Positions 1 through 11,390 of a DNA stretch of 64,000 bases are shown one piece after another. The notes beneath the pieces are model-generated. The model saw only the letters and a program-made list of their open reading frames with translations, had not been told where the DNA came from and did not search any database. Positions within the stretch are counted from its first letter, which is position 1. The number at the start of each line of letters is the position of its first letter. This stretch comes from Proteobacteria bacterium DTSAM18 (GTDB lineage: Bacteria; Myxococcota_A; UBA796; GCA-2862545). The stretch lies in contig JARACJ010000010.1 in the NCBI GenBank assembly GCA_028767165.1, positions 1-64,000 on the forward strand, given 5' to 3'. The position numbers and the translations under genes were made by a program.

Positions 1-90
1 AGCGAGGAGTCGATGAAGCAGCTCCTGTCACCCAAGCAACGCCTGGAGTCGGAGGTTCCAGGTGGTTCGGATCTGATCGCAGCCAAGTGA
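1..90 (+). CDS. C-terminal end of an unidentified gene (5' truncated)
   Basis: Frame 1 is open from the first base of the window and stops at TGA 88-90, giving the last 29 residues of a protein that begins upstream of the window. The tail is polar (SEESMKQLLSPKQRLES, then ending LIAAK) and has no motif I recognise. The frame is short, so it could be open by chance. The gene-like codon pattern and the lack of any competing gene make a real 3' end somewhat more likely than not. Confidence 0.45.
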   Translation, partial: SEESMKQLLSPKQRLESEVPGGSDLIAAK

Positions 91-342
91 GTCACAGACG
101 CATCATCGGATCTGGGTCGGTACCAGATTCTTCGTACACCACATTGACGGACACAACTCAAGAGCGGGCCGCCCCTACCCGCCATTGGCACCTTGGAATC
201 CTCATGATCTCCTGAACTCTGGATCAAGGACTCCCATCACGACCCGCCTCAGCCCTCCCCAGCAACTCCAGCCGTCTCCAGCGTCTTCAGCTCTCCCCGG
301 CAGGTCCAGCCCTCCCCGACAGCTGGCCCCACGGCACGCCAT
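91..342. other. Intergenic stretch, no gene seen
   Basis: This lies between the end of the first gene and the carB terminator. A pyrimidine-rich, loosely repetitive section around 240-320 repeats short CCAGC and CTCCCC units. An open frame starting at 185 runs into the antisense of carB and is judged spurious. The 11-mer CTCTGGATCAA at 217-227 recurs at 32827-32837, also shortly before a minus-strand terminator. Confidence 0.5.
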
Positions 343-387
343 CCCCAAGAAGAACGAAGGGCGGCCCCCCTCTCAGGAGACCGCCCT
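343..387 (-). terminator. Probable carB terminator
   Basis: AGGGCGG (358-364) pairs with CCGCCCT (381-387). Read on the minus strand, the hairpin lies about 25 bases after the carB stop and is followed by CTTCGTTCTTCTTGG, a T-rich tail. Two other terminators in the window carry a related tail (32561-32572 and 32957-32968). The loop is long, so the hairpin is not strong. Confidence 0.55.
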
Positions 388-411
388 CTTCAGCTCATCC
401 GAGCCGCTGAC

Positions 412-3638
<3,227 letters not shown>

Positions 3639-3642
<4 letters not shown>

Positions 3643-4724
3643 TTCTTGGACTCCAGGGCAAACTGTCGGAACTGCTGGAACAGGTGACGGCTGTCGTGGG
3701 GGCCGGGGTTGGACTCGGGGTGGTACTGCACCGCGAAGACCCGCTTGCCTTCGTGCATGAAGCCGGAGACGGTGTTGTCGTTGAGGTTGGTGTGGGTGAC
3801 CACACCGCCGACGGCCGCCAGGGACTTGGGATCCACCGCGAAGCCGTGGTTCTGGGAGGTGACCTCGACGTGGCCGGAGCGCTCGTCACGGACCGGGTGG
3901 TTGGCACCACGGTGGCCGAACTTGAGCTTGTAGGTGTCGGCGCCGAGGGCCAGCGACAGGATCTGGTGGCCGAGGCAGATGCCGAGCATCGGCAGCTGGC
4001 CCACCATGGAGCGCACGTTCTCGATGGCCTCGCCCACCGCCGCCGGGTCGCCGGGGCCGTTGGAGAGGAACACCGCGTCGACACCCTCACGGACGAGCTC
4101 GGGCGCGTCGGTGATGGGGTGCACGCGCACGTAGGCGCCGGTGTCTGCCAGGAGCTTGAGGATGTTGGTCTTGCAACCGCCATCCAGGACCGCGACACGC
4201 CAGGTGGGGTTCGCGGGCTCGGCGAAGACGTAGGCCTCCTTGCAGGTGACCTCCGATGCCAGGTTGCGACCGGCCATGCCGGGCCATGCGTCGAGCTTGG
4301 CCTTCAGATCCTCGATGGAGGAGCCATCGTTGCTGATGACCGCCTTCATCGCGCCCGCGGTGCGCAGGTGGCGCACCAGCTGGCGGGTGTCGATGCCGTG
4401 CAGACCCGGAACCCCTGCCTGCTCGAGGTAGGCGGGCAGCGAGGCCTCGGCACGCCAGCTCGACACCATGGGGCTGAGCTCACGCACAACAAATCCCGAG
4501 GCGAAAACACGTTCACTCTCGGGATCTTCGAAATTGATGCCGGTGTTGCCGATGTGTGGCGCCGTCATCGTGATGATCTGTTCGGCATAGGAAGGATCGG
4601 TGAGGATCTCTTGATAGCCAGTCATCGCAGTGTTGAAGACCGCTTCACCGACTCTCGTGGTCACCGCGCCAAAGCCATGACCCACGAAGCGACGGCCGTC
4701 TTCCAGGAGCAGAACCGCGTCCAT
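3639..4724 (-). CDS. carA: Carbamoyl-phosphate synthase small (glutaminase) subunit
   Basis: Hydrolyses glutamine and channels ammonia to CarB. The 361-residue protein has the N-terminal CarA domain ([17 protein letters not shown]) and a C-terminal class I glutamine amidotransferase domain with nucleophile Cys in GICLGHQ and the His/Glu pair in QYHPES. The start is placed at ATG 4724 because GGAGG sits five bases upstream and the protein then opens with [14 protein letters not shown], the usual CarA N-terminus. An upstream in-frame ATG at 4769 would add 15 residues without a good ribosome-binding site. The gene leads a carA-carB operon. Confidence 0.97.
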
Positions 4725-4749
4725 TTCGCCTCCGGTTTTTCCCCGCGCA

Positions 4750-4791
4750 CTTATAGGCTCAGGGCCCATCCTTCAACATTGGAAATGGGCC
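4750..4791 (-). promoter_or_regulatory. Candidate carAB promoter with overlapping hairpin
   Basis: Read on the minus strand there is TTGAAG (4776-4771), a 15-base spacer and TATAAG (4755-4750), which ends 25 bases before the carA ATG. The spacer is short. GGCCCAT (4763-4769) and ATGGGCC (4785-4791) form a perfect 7-bp inverted repeat that covers the -35 element. It could be a regulator site or the end of the upstream transcript. No T-tract follows it. Confidence 0.35.
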
Positions 4792-4813
4792 GTTTCTGGT
4801 GCGGATGGGGCAT

Positions 4814-5557
4814 CTACCAGGCGGGATTCGTACTGTATCGCCGCCCACAGGCCCGACAGGCGTAGCTGTGAATTCCCTGTTGCATGCCCGGATCGCTGTC
4901 TTCCGTGCGTACCGTGGCGTCCAGGAACATCGAACCTGCCGGCCGCAGGTGTTCTTGGATGGCGACCATGGTTGTCAAGCGTCCACAGCAAATTGGCCAA
5001 CGGGGCGCCAGGGCGATGAATCGACCGGGTGTGGAGAGGATCCGCTCGATGTGATCCTCCTTGCTGCCCTTCGGTGGCACCTCGAGATCGGCGGCGACCT
5101 CGTGTTCGGCGGCGAGCTCCCGCTCCTCGGGGGCCACGGGCCGGAGCACGGGCTCCTTGAACGCGCCGGTGGCGTCGTGGCCGAAGGCCTTGTAGCCGGG
5201 CTCGACCTCGGCACGGAGGATGCCCGGGGCATCGAGGGCCGGATCGAAGCGGTTCTTCTGATCCCACAGCTCGTCCGAGACCCAGGCGACGGGGCTGCGC
5301 AGGGGCCCCTCGCTGCCGTGGGCGTCGACGACGGCCTGGATCAGCTCGGAGTAGCGGGCCTTGCCCCAGCGGAACATCAACAGGCCGGCGACGACCAGCA
5401 CGCCCGCCAGCGCGAGCCAGATCCACCCCTGCACCACCTTCAGCGCTGCAAGGAGCAGGAGCGCGCCGGCACACACCATGAGCACGATGCCCGTGCTGGT
5501 GACGTCTCCCCGGATGATGGCGGCCCGCTTGACGCCCGTTGGTTGGTCCCCAGCCAT
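4814..5557 (-). CDS. Two-TM protein with C-terminal cysteine pairs, unknown function
   Basis: The 247-residue protein has two predicted membrane helices near residues 21-40 and 44-63 and then a cytosolic or periplasmic domain of about 180 residues. Cys190-Cys191 and Cys234-x2-Cys237 (ACRACGRRY) could bind a metal. I do not recognise the family. The start is ATG 5557, preceded by AAGGGGAG; an in-frame ATG at 5671 would add a 38-residue Arg-rich, poorly coding stretch. It lies immediately upstream of carA on the same strand and may share its transcript, although the candidate carA promoter lies between them. Confidence 0.7.
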   Translation of the reverse strand: MAGDQPTGVKRAAIIRGDVTSTGIVLMVCAGALLLLAALKVVQGWIWLALAGVLVVAGLLMFRWGKARYSELIQAVVDAHGSEGPLRSPVAWVSDELWDQKNRFDPALDAPGILRAEVEPGYKAFGHDATGAFKEPVLRPVAPEERELAAEHEVAADLEVPPKGSKEDHIERILSTPGRFIALAPRWPICCGRLTTMVAIQEHLRPAGSMFLDATVRTEDSDPGMQQGIHSYACRACGRRYSTNPAW

Positions 5558-5949
5558 GCTCTGCTCCCCTTCCTGGCCGACGTGGCCTCGACGACCACCG
5601 TCACACAGACGGACCCGCCATGCCAGTACGACGGATCCCTGGCTGCGGGGCACCACCCGGGCAGGCCCCACCCGACGGCCTCGACGGGGGCCACCAGGTC
5701 ACGTGACGCTCCCCGGGGCACCTCACGGACGGCGTCCCCGGCCCCGGCTCTCCCCTCCTCCGCACCGGTGCATCACCTCAACCCGCCCTCCTGGTACGCG
5801 ACTCAAGGGACAGCGGGACACGGTACCGACATCCCGCTGGAATGCAGACCCGGAGAGGCGTCCCTCGCCACAGAAGTGGGCGTACCAGACGACACACGCA
5901 GAGCAGCCACCGGTTCGGACACCCCTGACCGGAGACAGGAGACAACGAC
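5558..5949. other. Divergent intergenic region with two palindromes
   Basis: No gene is seen in this 392-bp gap between oppositely oriented transcription units. It holds the 10-bp palindrome GTCACGTGAC at 5698-5707 and a larger nested dyad at 5812-5838. Both are candidate operator sites for the CoA-thioester cluster starting at 5950. No convincing -35/-10 pair was found. Confidence 0.5.
5812..5838. promoter_or_regulatory. Nested palindrome upstream of the CoA cluster
   Basis: AGCGGGA (5812-5818) and TCCCGCT (5832-5838) are perfect inverted arms. Between them sits a second palindrome, CGGTACCG (5821-5828). The dyad lies about 110 bases before the MaoC start. No T-tract follows, so an operator is more likely than a terminator. 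Function is inferred from position only. Confidence 0.35.
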
Positions 5950-6417
5950 ATGGCAGCAGACGACGAGAAGTTCTACGAGGACTTCGAGGTGGGCGATTCG
6001 TTCGTGACCGCCGCGCGGACCATCACGGAGACGGACATCGTGATGCACGCGATGCACTCCGGCGACTGGCAGCCGCACCACACCGATGAGGAGTTCGCCA
6101 AGACGCAGCCGTTCAAGCGCCGGATCGCGCATGGCAACTGCACCTTCGTGATCAGCACGGGACTGATCTTCCGGAGCCAGGGCAGGCCGAACCCGAACAT
6201 CATGGCCTACGGCTACAACAAGATCCGCTACCCGGCCCCGGTGTTCGCCGGCGACACCATCAAGGTCGAAGTGAAGATCATCGACAAGCAGGTCCACCCC
6301 AAGCATCCCGACCACGGCCTGCTGACGCAGTCGGAGACCACGACCAATCAGCGTGGAGAGACGGTCGCCTACGTCGAACATGTCCTGTACGCCAAGCGCA
6401 GGTCGTCCTCCAGCTGA
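5950..6417 (+). CDS. MaoC-like hot-dog hydratase
   Basis: At 155 aa this is a single hot-dog domain of the MaoC/(R)-specific enoyl-CoA hydratase group, which adds water to or removes it from CoA thioesters. The catalytic region reads GDWQPHHTDEEFAKTQ and then RRIAHG, keeping the Asp and His expected of active hydratases. The start ATG follows GGAGACAGGAGA. It is the first gene of a five-gene plus-strand cluster. The substrate cannot be read from the sequence. The Ser-rich end (RRSSSS) is unremarkable. Confidence 0.88.
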   Translation: MAADDEKFYEDFEVGDSFVTAARTITETDIVMHAMHSGDWQPHHTDEEFAKTQPFKRRIAHGNCTFVISTGLIFRSQGRPNPNIMAYGYNKIRYPAPVFAGDTIKVEVKIIDKQVHPKHPDHGLLTQSETTTNQRGETVAYVEHVLYAKRRSSSS

Positions 6418-6578
6418 ACCCGGGTTCTGCGCTCGACCGCCGGCCTCCATGTCGGCGCCACGTCGTCCCGACCACATGTTTCCCGTCAGGTCGTCTCGCT
6501 CGGACCTGTGGTCCACGGACGGTGGCTCGCCTTCCGGAGAGATGTCCTGTCTGGGCCGTTCCATTGGAGCTCATGCAC

Positions 6579-7334
6579 ATGTCGAAAGTGATCGTCGAAG
6601 CATCGGACGGGATCCTCCACGTCCGCATCAACCGTCCCGATGTCCTCAACGCCTGCGACGGGGAGACCTACGATGCCATCGCGGATGCGTGGGATCGGCT
6701 CGAGGACGACCCGGACCTCAGGGTCGGCATCGTCAGCGGCGAGGGGCGCGCGTTCTGCGTGGGCACCGACATCAAGTGGGTCAAGACGCCCGCCGCCGAC
6801 GGCTACGAGGATCGTCTGTACCCGCGGATGCTCTCCCTGACCAAACCCGTCATCGCGGCCATCCACGGCCACTGCAATGGAGGCGGTCTGGAGCAGGCCC
6901 TGGCCTGTGACATCCGAGTCTGTACAGGAGACGCACACTTCGGGTCCGGTGAGGTCCGTCTCGGCTGGATTCCGGGTGGCTATGGTACGCAGCGACTTCC
7001 CCGTGTGATCCCGCTGGGCGCTGCGCTGGAGCTGCTCTACACCGGCGGCCGCATCGATGCCGATGACGCCTACCGGCTGGGCCTCGTCAACCACGTGGTC
7101 GGCGATGACGAGCTGCTCGACAGGTGCAGGCAGATCGCCGGCGAGATCATCAAGAGCGCACCGCTGGCCGTCCAGAAGATGAAGACCACGGTCATGCAGG
7201 GGCTCGACATGCCCCTGCCGTCGGCCGTCCGGCTCGAGAAGGAGTCCTTCGACTTCCTCATGCGGACGGAGGACTCGAAGGAGGGGGCGCTCGCCTTCGC
7301 AGAGAAGCGGCCCCCGAACTGGAAGGGTCGGTAG
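6579..7334 (+). CDS. Enoyl-CoA hydratase/isomerase (crotonase family), first copy
   Basis: The 251-residue crotonase keeps both catalytic glutamates: one in CNGGGLE and one in FGSGEVRLGWIPGG. The oxyanion-hole segments AFCVGTDIKW and GHCNGGG are intact. A Tyr replaces a Gly in the usual GGGGTQRL (here GGYGTQRL). Two ATGs lie close together at 6573 and 6579. The second is preferred because GGAG (6566-6569) is nine bases upstream of it but only three from the first. It may act with the following CoA-transferase and ligase on an unsaturated acyl-CoA. Confidence 0.88.
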   Translation: MSKVIVEASDGILHVRINRPDVLNACDGETYDAIADAWDRLEDDPDLRVGIVSGEGRAFCVGTDIKWVKTPAADGYEDRLYPRMLSLTKPVIAAIHGHCNGGGLEQALACDIRVCTGDAHFGSGEVRLGWIPGGYGTQRLPRVIPLGAALELLYTGGRIDADDAYRLGLVNHVVGDDELLDRCRQIAGEIIKSAPLAVQKMKTTVMQGLDMPLPSAVRLEKESFDFLMRTEDSKEGALAFAEKRPPNWKGR

Positions 7335-7462
7335 TCGCCGGTCCTCGCCTGCCATGAGACCAGGCCCTGGCTGCGGACGCTCGAAAGCCGAAGCCATCCT
7401 CCTCGCGCAGCACCTGTCGTGTCGCGCGACGCATCGACACCACACCCACCAAGGAAGACATC

Positions 7463-8677
7463 ATGCCTCACCTGCTCGAAGGAATCCGGGTCCTGGAGGT
7501 CGCCTCCATGGCCGCTGCCCCCTCCGCCACCGTCATCCTCGCCGACCTCGGTGCCGAGGTGATCAAGGTCGAGCCGCCCAGCGGAGACATGTGGCGGTAC
7601 GGCCACAAGGTCGCGGGCATGCCCCCCAGCGACATCCCGTACACGACCTTCATGCAAAACCGCACCAAGAAGTCCGTGGCGCTGAACCTGAAGGACCCGG
7701 CCGCCCAGGAGGCGCTGCACAAGCTGGCCGCCACCGTGGACGTGTTCCTCACCAACTCGCCCCGGCGGGTCCAGGAACACCTCAAGCACACCTATGAGGA
7801 GATCCGGGCGGTCAATCCCGAGGTGGTCTACGCCTGGATCAACGGCTTCGGCCTGGACGGTCCGGACAAGGATGCGCCGGGATTCGACATGACCGCGTGG
7901 TACGCGCGCACCGGCATGATGGAGGAACTTCGCCCGAAGGACGGAGATCCGGTGGCGCTGCCGGTGGGCGTCGGCGACCTGAACACCGCGACCGCCCTGT
8001 TCGGTGCCGTGATGACCGGCCTGTTCCACAAGGCCCGCACCGGCAAGGGCCTGATGGTGTCCACCTCGCTGATGAACAACGGGCTCTGGGCGAACTCGAG
8101 CATGATGCAGGCGGCGCTCGTGGGTGCGCCGCCCATGCAGAAGTTCCACCGCACGGAGTGGCCGAACCCGGTCAGTGGCGGTGTCTACAAGACCAAGGAC
8201 GGCCGGTACATCATCGTCGTGGAGCTCAACCCCAACAATGTCGACAACCTCCGGGACGCCTTCGGCGCCGACTACCTCAAGGACGACCCCAGGTTCAGCT
8301 CCCTCGAACTGCGGGCGAAGAACCACCAGGCCCTGTTCGACGAGATGCAGAAGATCGTCGGCCAACATGATCTGGACGAGGTGAAGAAGCGGCTGAAGTC
8401 CTACGGCGTCAACTTCAGCGTCGTCCAGACCACCGAGGAGTGCACCCGCGACGAGCACATGATCGCCAACGGCTGCTTCCCCGAGGTGGAGGGGTCGGGC
8501 GGCCACCGCACCGTCGACAGCCCGATCCAGGTGCACGGTGACGGGCTGAAGAAGGTGCATCCGAAAAACGCTCCAGGCGTGGGCCAGGACACCATCTCCG
8601 AGCTGACCGCCCTGGGGTACAGCGAGGACGACATCCAGAAGATGGCAGAGGCCGGCGCGGTGGGGCTTCCCCGCTGA
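7463..8677 (+). CDS. CaiB/BaiF-type (class III) CoA-transferase
   Basis: This 404-residue protein belongs to family III CoA-transferases, which move CoA between carboxylic acids through aspartyl-CoA anhydride intermediates. The N-terminus GIRVLEVASMAAAP and ADLGAEVIKVEPP are typical. The catalytic aspartate is probably Asp142 in PGFDMTAWYARTG. The start is preceded by AAGGAAGA. With the ligase and crotonase that follow, it recalls the CaiB-CaiC-CaiD set of carnitine metabolism, but this superfamily is far too broad to assign that substrate. Confidence 0.9.
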   Translation: MPHLLEGIRVLEVASMAAAPSATVILADLGAEVIKVEPPSGDMWRYGHKVAGMPPSDIPYTTFMQNRTKKSVALNLKDPAAQEALHKLAATVDVFLTNSPRRVQEHLKHTYEEIRAVNPEVVYAWINGFGLDGPDKDAPGFDMTAWYARTGMMEELRPKDGDPVALPVGVGDLNTATALFGAVMTGLFHKARTGKGLMVSTSLMNNGLWANSSMMQAALVGAPPMQKFHRTEWPNPVSGGVYKTKDGRYIIVVELNPNNVDNLRDAFGADYLKDDPRFSSLELRAKNHQALFDEMQKIVGQHDLDEVKKRLKSYGVNFSVVQTTEECTRDEHMIANGCFPEVEGSGGHRTVDSPIQVHGDGLKKVHPKNAPGVGQDTISELTALGYSEDDIQKMAEAGAVGLPR

Positions 8678-8715
8678 GCCGGTCCGCTCCGGTCACCAAG
8701 CGAAGGAGGCTCCCG

Positions 8716-10317
8716 ATGGCCACCTCGGCTCGAGTGGATGTGGCAGTGCCTGCGTTTCGAGGCCTCGACGTGGCATGGCTCCTCGACGACTGGGCGCAAC
8801 GTCAGCCGAACGAGACCTTCATCGTCTGGGCCCCTTTCGATGGAGATCCCGAACGCCTGACCTTCGCAGAACTTCGGTCAGAGGCACGGCGCTTCGCCGC
8901 CGGCCTCCACGACCGTGGCCTGGGCCAGGGCGACTTCGTCCTGATCCACCTCGACAACTGTCCTCAGTTTCTGGTCGCCTGGTTTGCATGCATCTACCTT
9001 GGCGTCGTACCGGTCACCCTCAACACCCGGTCGGTGCTCGACAACGTTGCGTACGATGCGGACGTCATCAAGCCCCGCGGTGCAATCACCGAGCCGACCT
9101 ACGCCGAGCTGGTGCGGACGGCCTGCGGCGAGCTCGACGTCATGGTGGTGACGCACCCAGGCCCCGGCGAGGAAGACGAGGGTCCTGCCCTGGAAGACAT
9201 CGGTGCACTCGCGTTCGACGCCGTCCTCGCCGACGCCTCGTCCCTCCCGGCGCTTCCGCGCGACCCCCAGCGGAACCTTGCCATCCAGTTCACCTCGGGC
9301 ACCACATCACGGCCCAAGGCCACGCTGTGGACCCACGCGAACGGCCTGTGGGGCGGCAGATCGATGGCGATGAACCTTCGTCTGCGATCGGACGACGTGA
9401 CCCTGATCTACATGCCCCTGTTCCACGCGAACGCGCAGATCACGCTCCTGAGCACGTTGTGGACCGGGGGAACCGCCGTCATCCACCCGAAGTTCTCCGC
9501 GTCCCGGTTCTGGGACACCTGTGTGCGACATGGCGTCACCTGGGTCTCCATGATCCCCTTTGCCTTCAAGGCGCTACGGGGAAGGCCGGTGCCCGACCAC
9601 AAGGTCCGTGTGTTGATGGGGCTCTCCCGGCTGCCGGATGCCGAAGCAGAGTTCAAGGTACAGACCCTGGCCCTGTGGGGCATGACCGAGACCCTGTCGT
9701 CGTGCATCGTCACGGATGCGGATCACCCGGGTCCGGCGGGGACCATCGGCAGGCCCTCCCCGTTCTACCAGGTGGAGGTGCGGAAGAAGGACGGCACGCC
9801 CGCGGGCACCGGAGAAGAGGGGCTGCTGTTCATCCGCGGACAGCGAGGGGTGTCGCTGTTCAAGGAGTACTTCAGGAACGCAGACGCCACACGCGACGCA
9901 TTCGATGACACCGGCGCCCTGGACACCGGCGACATCGTGCGCATCGACGACGATGGCTGGATGTTCTACGTGTCCCGCGACAAGGACATGCTGCGTGTGG
10001 GCGGCGAGAATGTGGCCGCGCTGGAGATCGAGACGGCCATCGAGGAGACGGGCCTCGTCAGTGAGTGCGCTGTGGTCGCCCAGAAGCACGACATGCTCGG
10101 GGATGTGCCCGTGGCGTTCGTGTCGCGCAGTGATGCAGCGACGGGCATGTCGGACGAGGCGCTCGGCGAGCGCATCATCCGTCACTGCACACAGGTGCTC
10201 GCGGACTTCAAGGTGCCGCGCTCCGTCTTCGTGGTCGACGCGTTCCCACGCTCGTCCCTGGACCGGATCGCGAAGAAGGAGCTGCGCAATCGGCTTCCCG
10301 AGATCCGGGAGGGGTGA
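8716..10317 (+). CDS. AMP-dependent acyl-CoA ligase
   Basis: The 533-residue ANL-superfamily enzyme would adenylate a carboxylic acid and transfer it to CoA. The phosphate-binding motif is TSGTTSRPKATLW, the A5 motif is LWGMTE, the A7/A8 region is DTGDIVRIDDDGWMFYVSRD and RVGGENVAALEIE, and the terminal catalytic lysine lies in RIAKKEL. GAAGGAGG precedes the ATG. The product could feed the neighbouring crotonases, and the CoA-transferase could recycle CoA. The closest named relatives by general architecture are crotonobetaine/carnitine or medium-chain ligases. The acid is not known. Confidence 0.92.
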   Translation: MATSARVDVAVPAFRGLDVAWLLDDWAQRQPNETFIVWAPFDGDPERLTFAELRSEARRFAAGLHDRGLGQGDFVLIHLDNCPQFLVAWFACIYLGVVPVTLNTRSVLDNVAYDADVIKPRGAITEPTYAELVRTACGELDVMVVTHPGPGEEDEGPALEDIGALAFDAVLADASSLPALPRDPQRNLAIQFTSGTTSRPKATLWTHANGLWGGRSMAMNLRLRSDDVTLIYMPLFHANAQITLLSTLWTGGTAVIHPKFSASRFWDTCVRHGVTWVSMIPFAFKALRGRPVPDHKVRVLMGLSRLPDAEAEFKVQTLALWGMTETLSSCIVTDADHPGPAGTIGRPSPFYQVEVRKKDGTPAGTGEEGLLFIRGQRGVSLFKEYFRNADATRDAFDDTGALDTGDIVRIDDDGWMFYVSRDKDMLRVGGENVAALEIETAIEETGLVSECAVVAQKHDMLGDVPVAFVSRSDAATGMSDEALGERIIRHCTQVLADFKVPRSVFVVDAFPRSSLDRIAKKELRNRLPEIREG

Positions 10318-10389
10318 CCATCGCGCCGCAATGGCCCAGGCGGGCCAGGTAGCGGACATCGACTTCTGACTAGACCCTGGGAGGGAAAG

Positions 10390-11166
10390 ATGGCTTCGTA
10401 CGAGTTCGTGACATGTGAGCGGAAGGGCAACGTGGGCATCGTCACGTTCAACCGTCCCCAGGCGATGAACGCCCTCAACGAGCAGGTCGAGAAGGACGTG
10501 ACGGATGCGCTCCTCGAGCTGGACGCCGACGACAGCATCGGCTGCATGATCCTCGCCGGCGGCGACAAGGCGTTCTGCGCGGGCGCAGACCTGAAGTGGA
10601 TCGCGGACATGGAGTTCGCCGAGGCCTTCCGGACGAACCTCGCGGCCTACATGGACGCCGTGGCGGACGTGAGGAAGCCCATCATCGCGGCCGTGCGTGG
10701 CTACGCCTTTGGCGGCGGCACGGAGATCTCACTGATGTGCGACATGATCCTCGCCGACACCACGGCGCGCTTCGGGCTCACCGAGGTCACGCTGGGTGTC
10801 ATCCCGGGCGGTGGTGGCACCCAGCGGATGGCGCACTGCATCGGAAAGTACAAGGCGATGTACTACATCCTGACGGGCAAGTGGATCACGCCGGAGGAAG
10901 CGGAACGCATGGGGATGGTCACCCGGGTCGTCGAGGACGGGAAGCTGATGGAGGAGGCCATGGCCCTGGCCACCGAGATCGCCAACAACCCCCGTCTGTC
11001 GGTCCTCGCGGGCAAGGAGGTCGTCAACCAGCAGGCCGAGATGCCCCTGCACGAGGGCCGCAAGGTCGAGCGGCGCATCTTCCACAGCCTGTTCGGCACA
11101 CACGACCAGAAGGAAGGCATGACGGCCTTCGCCGAGAAGCGGAAGCCGAGGTACACGAAGTACTGA
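10390..11166 (+). CDS. Enoyl-CoA hydratase/isomerase (crotonase family), second copy
   Basis: This is a 258-residue crotonase with both catalytic glutamates (FGGGTE and FGLTEVTLGVIPGG), the canonical GGGGTQRM and an intact oxyanion hole (AFCAGADLKW). It ends EKRKPRYTKY, the usual tail of short-chain hydratases. GGGAGG sits just before the ATG. It is the last gene of the cluster and is clearly diverged from the copy at 6579, so the two are likely to act on different intermediates or stereoisomers. Confidence 0.92.
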   Translation: MASYEFVTCERKGNVGIVTFNRPQAMNALNEQVEKDVTDALLELDADDSIGCMILAGGDKAFCAGADLKWIADMEFAEAFRTNLAAYMDAVADVRKPIIAAVRGYAFGGGTEISLMCDMILADTTARFGLTEVTLGVIPGGGGTQRMAHCIGKYKAMYYILTGKWITPEEAERMGMVTRVVEDGKLMEEAMALATEIANNPRLSVLAGKEVVNQQAEMPLHEGRKVERRIFHSLFGTHDQKEGMTAFAEKRKPRYTKY

Positions 11167-11390
11167 GCTTCCCCCGCAGGCTCCTTCAGAGTCCACCCGA
11201 GAGGAAAGGCGTCTCACGCCGACCCATGAAACGGAAAGAGACCTCGATGAGGCGACATCCTGCGCCTCTTCGAAGCCCCCTTCGTGGCCTTCGTGGTGGA
11301 CTCGAACCCACCTGTCGGAGGACCATCCGCCCCGCCGAGGATCCCTGTGCCTCTGCGGTGGACCCGTCCGGCCCGCCTCGGCCTTGGGCC

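Noticed and set aside
5950-11166. Assigning the CoA cluster to carnitine metabolism (caiB, caiC, caiD)
   Set aside because: The resemblance is at superfamily level only. CaiA, CaiE and a betaine/carnitine transporter are absent, so gene symbols would be unjustified.
11295-11312. tRNA T-arm-like hairpin in the gap between the second crotonase and EF-G
   Set aside because: The reverse strand reads GGTGG-GTTCGAGT-CCACC, but the loop has eight bases and no acceptor, D-arm or anticodon arm could be fitted around it. I could not support a tRNA (including a selenocysteine tRNA).
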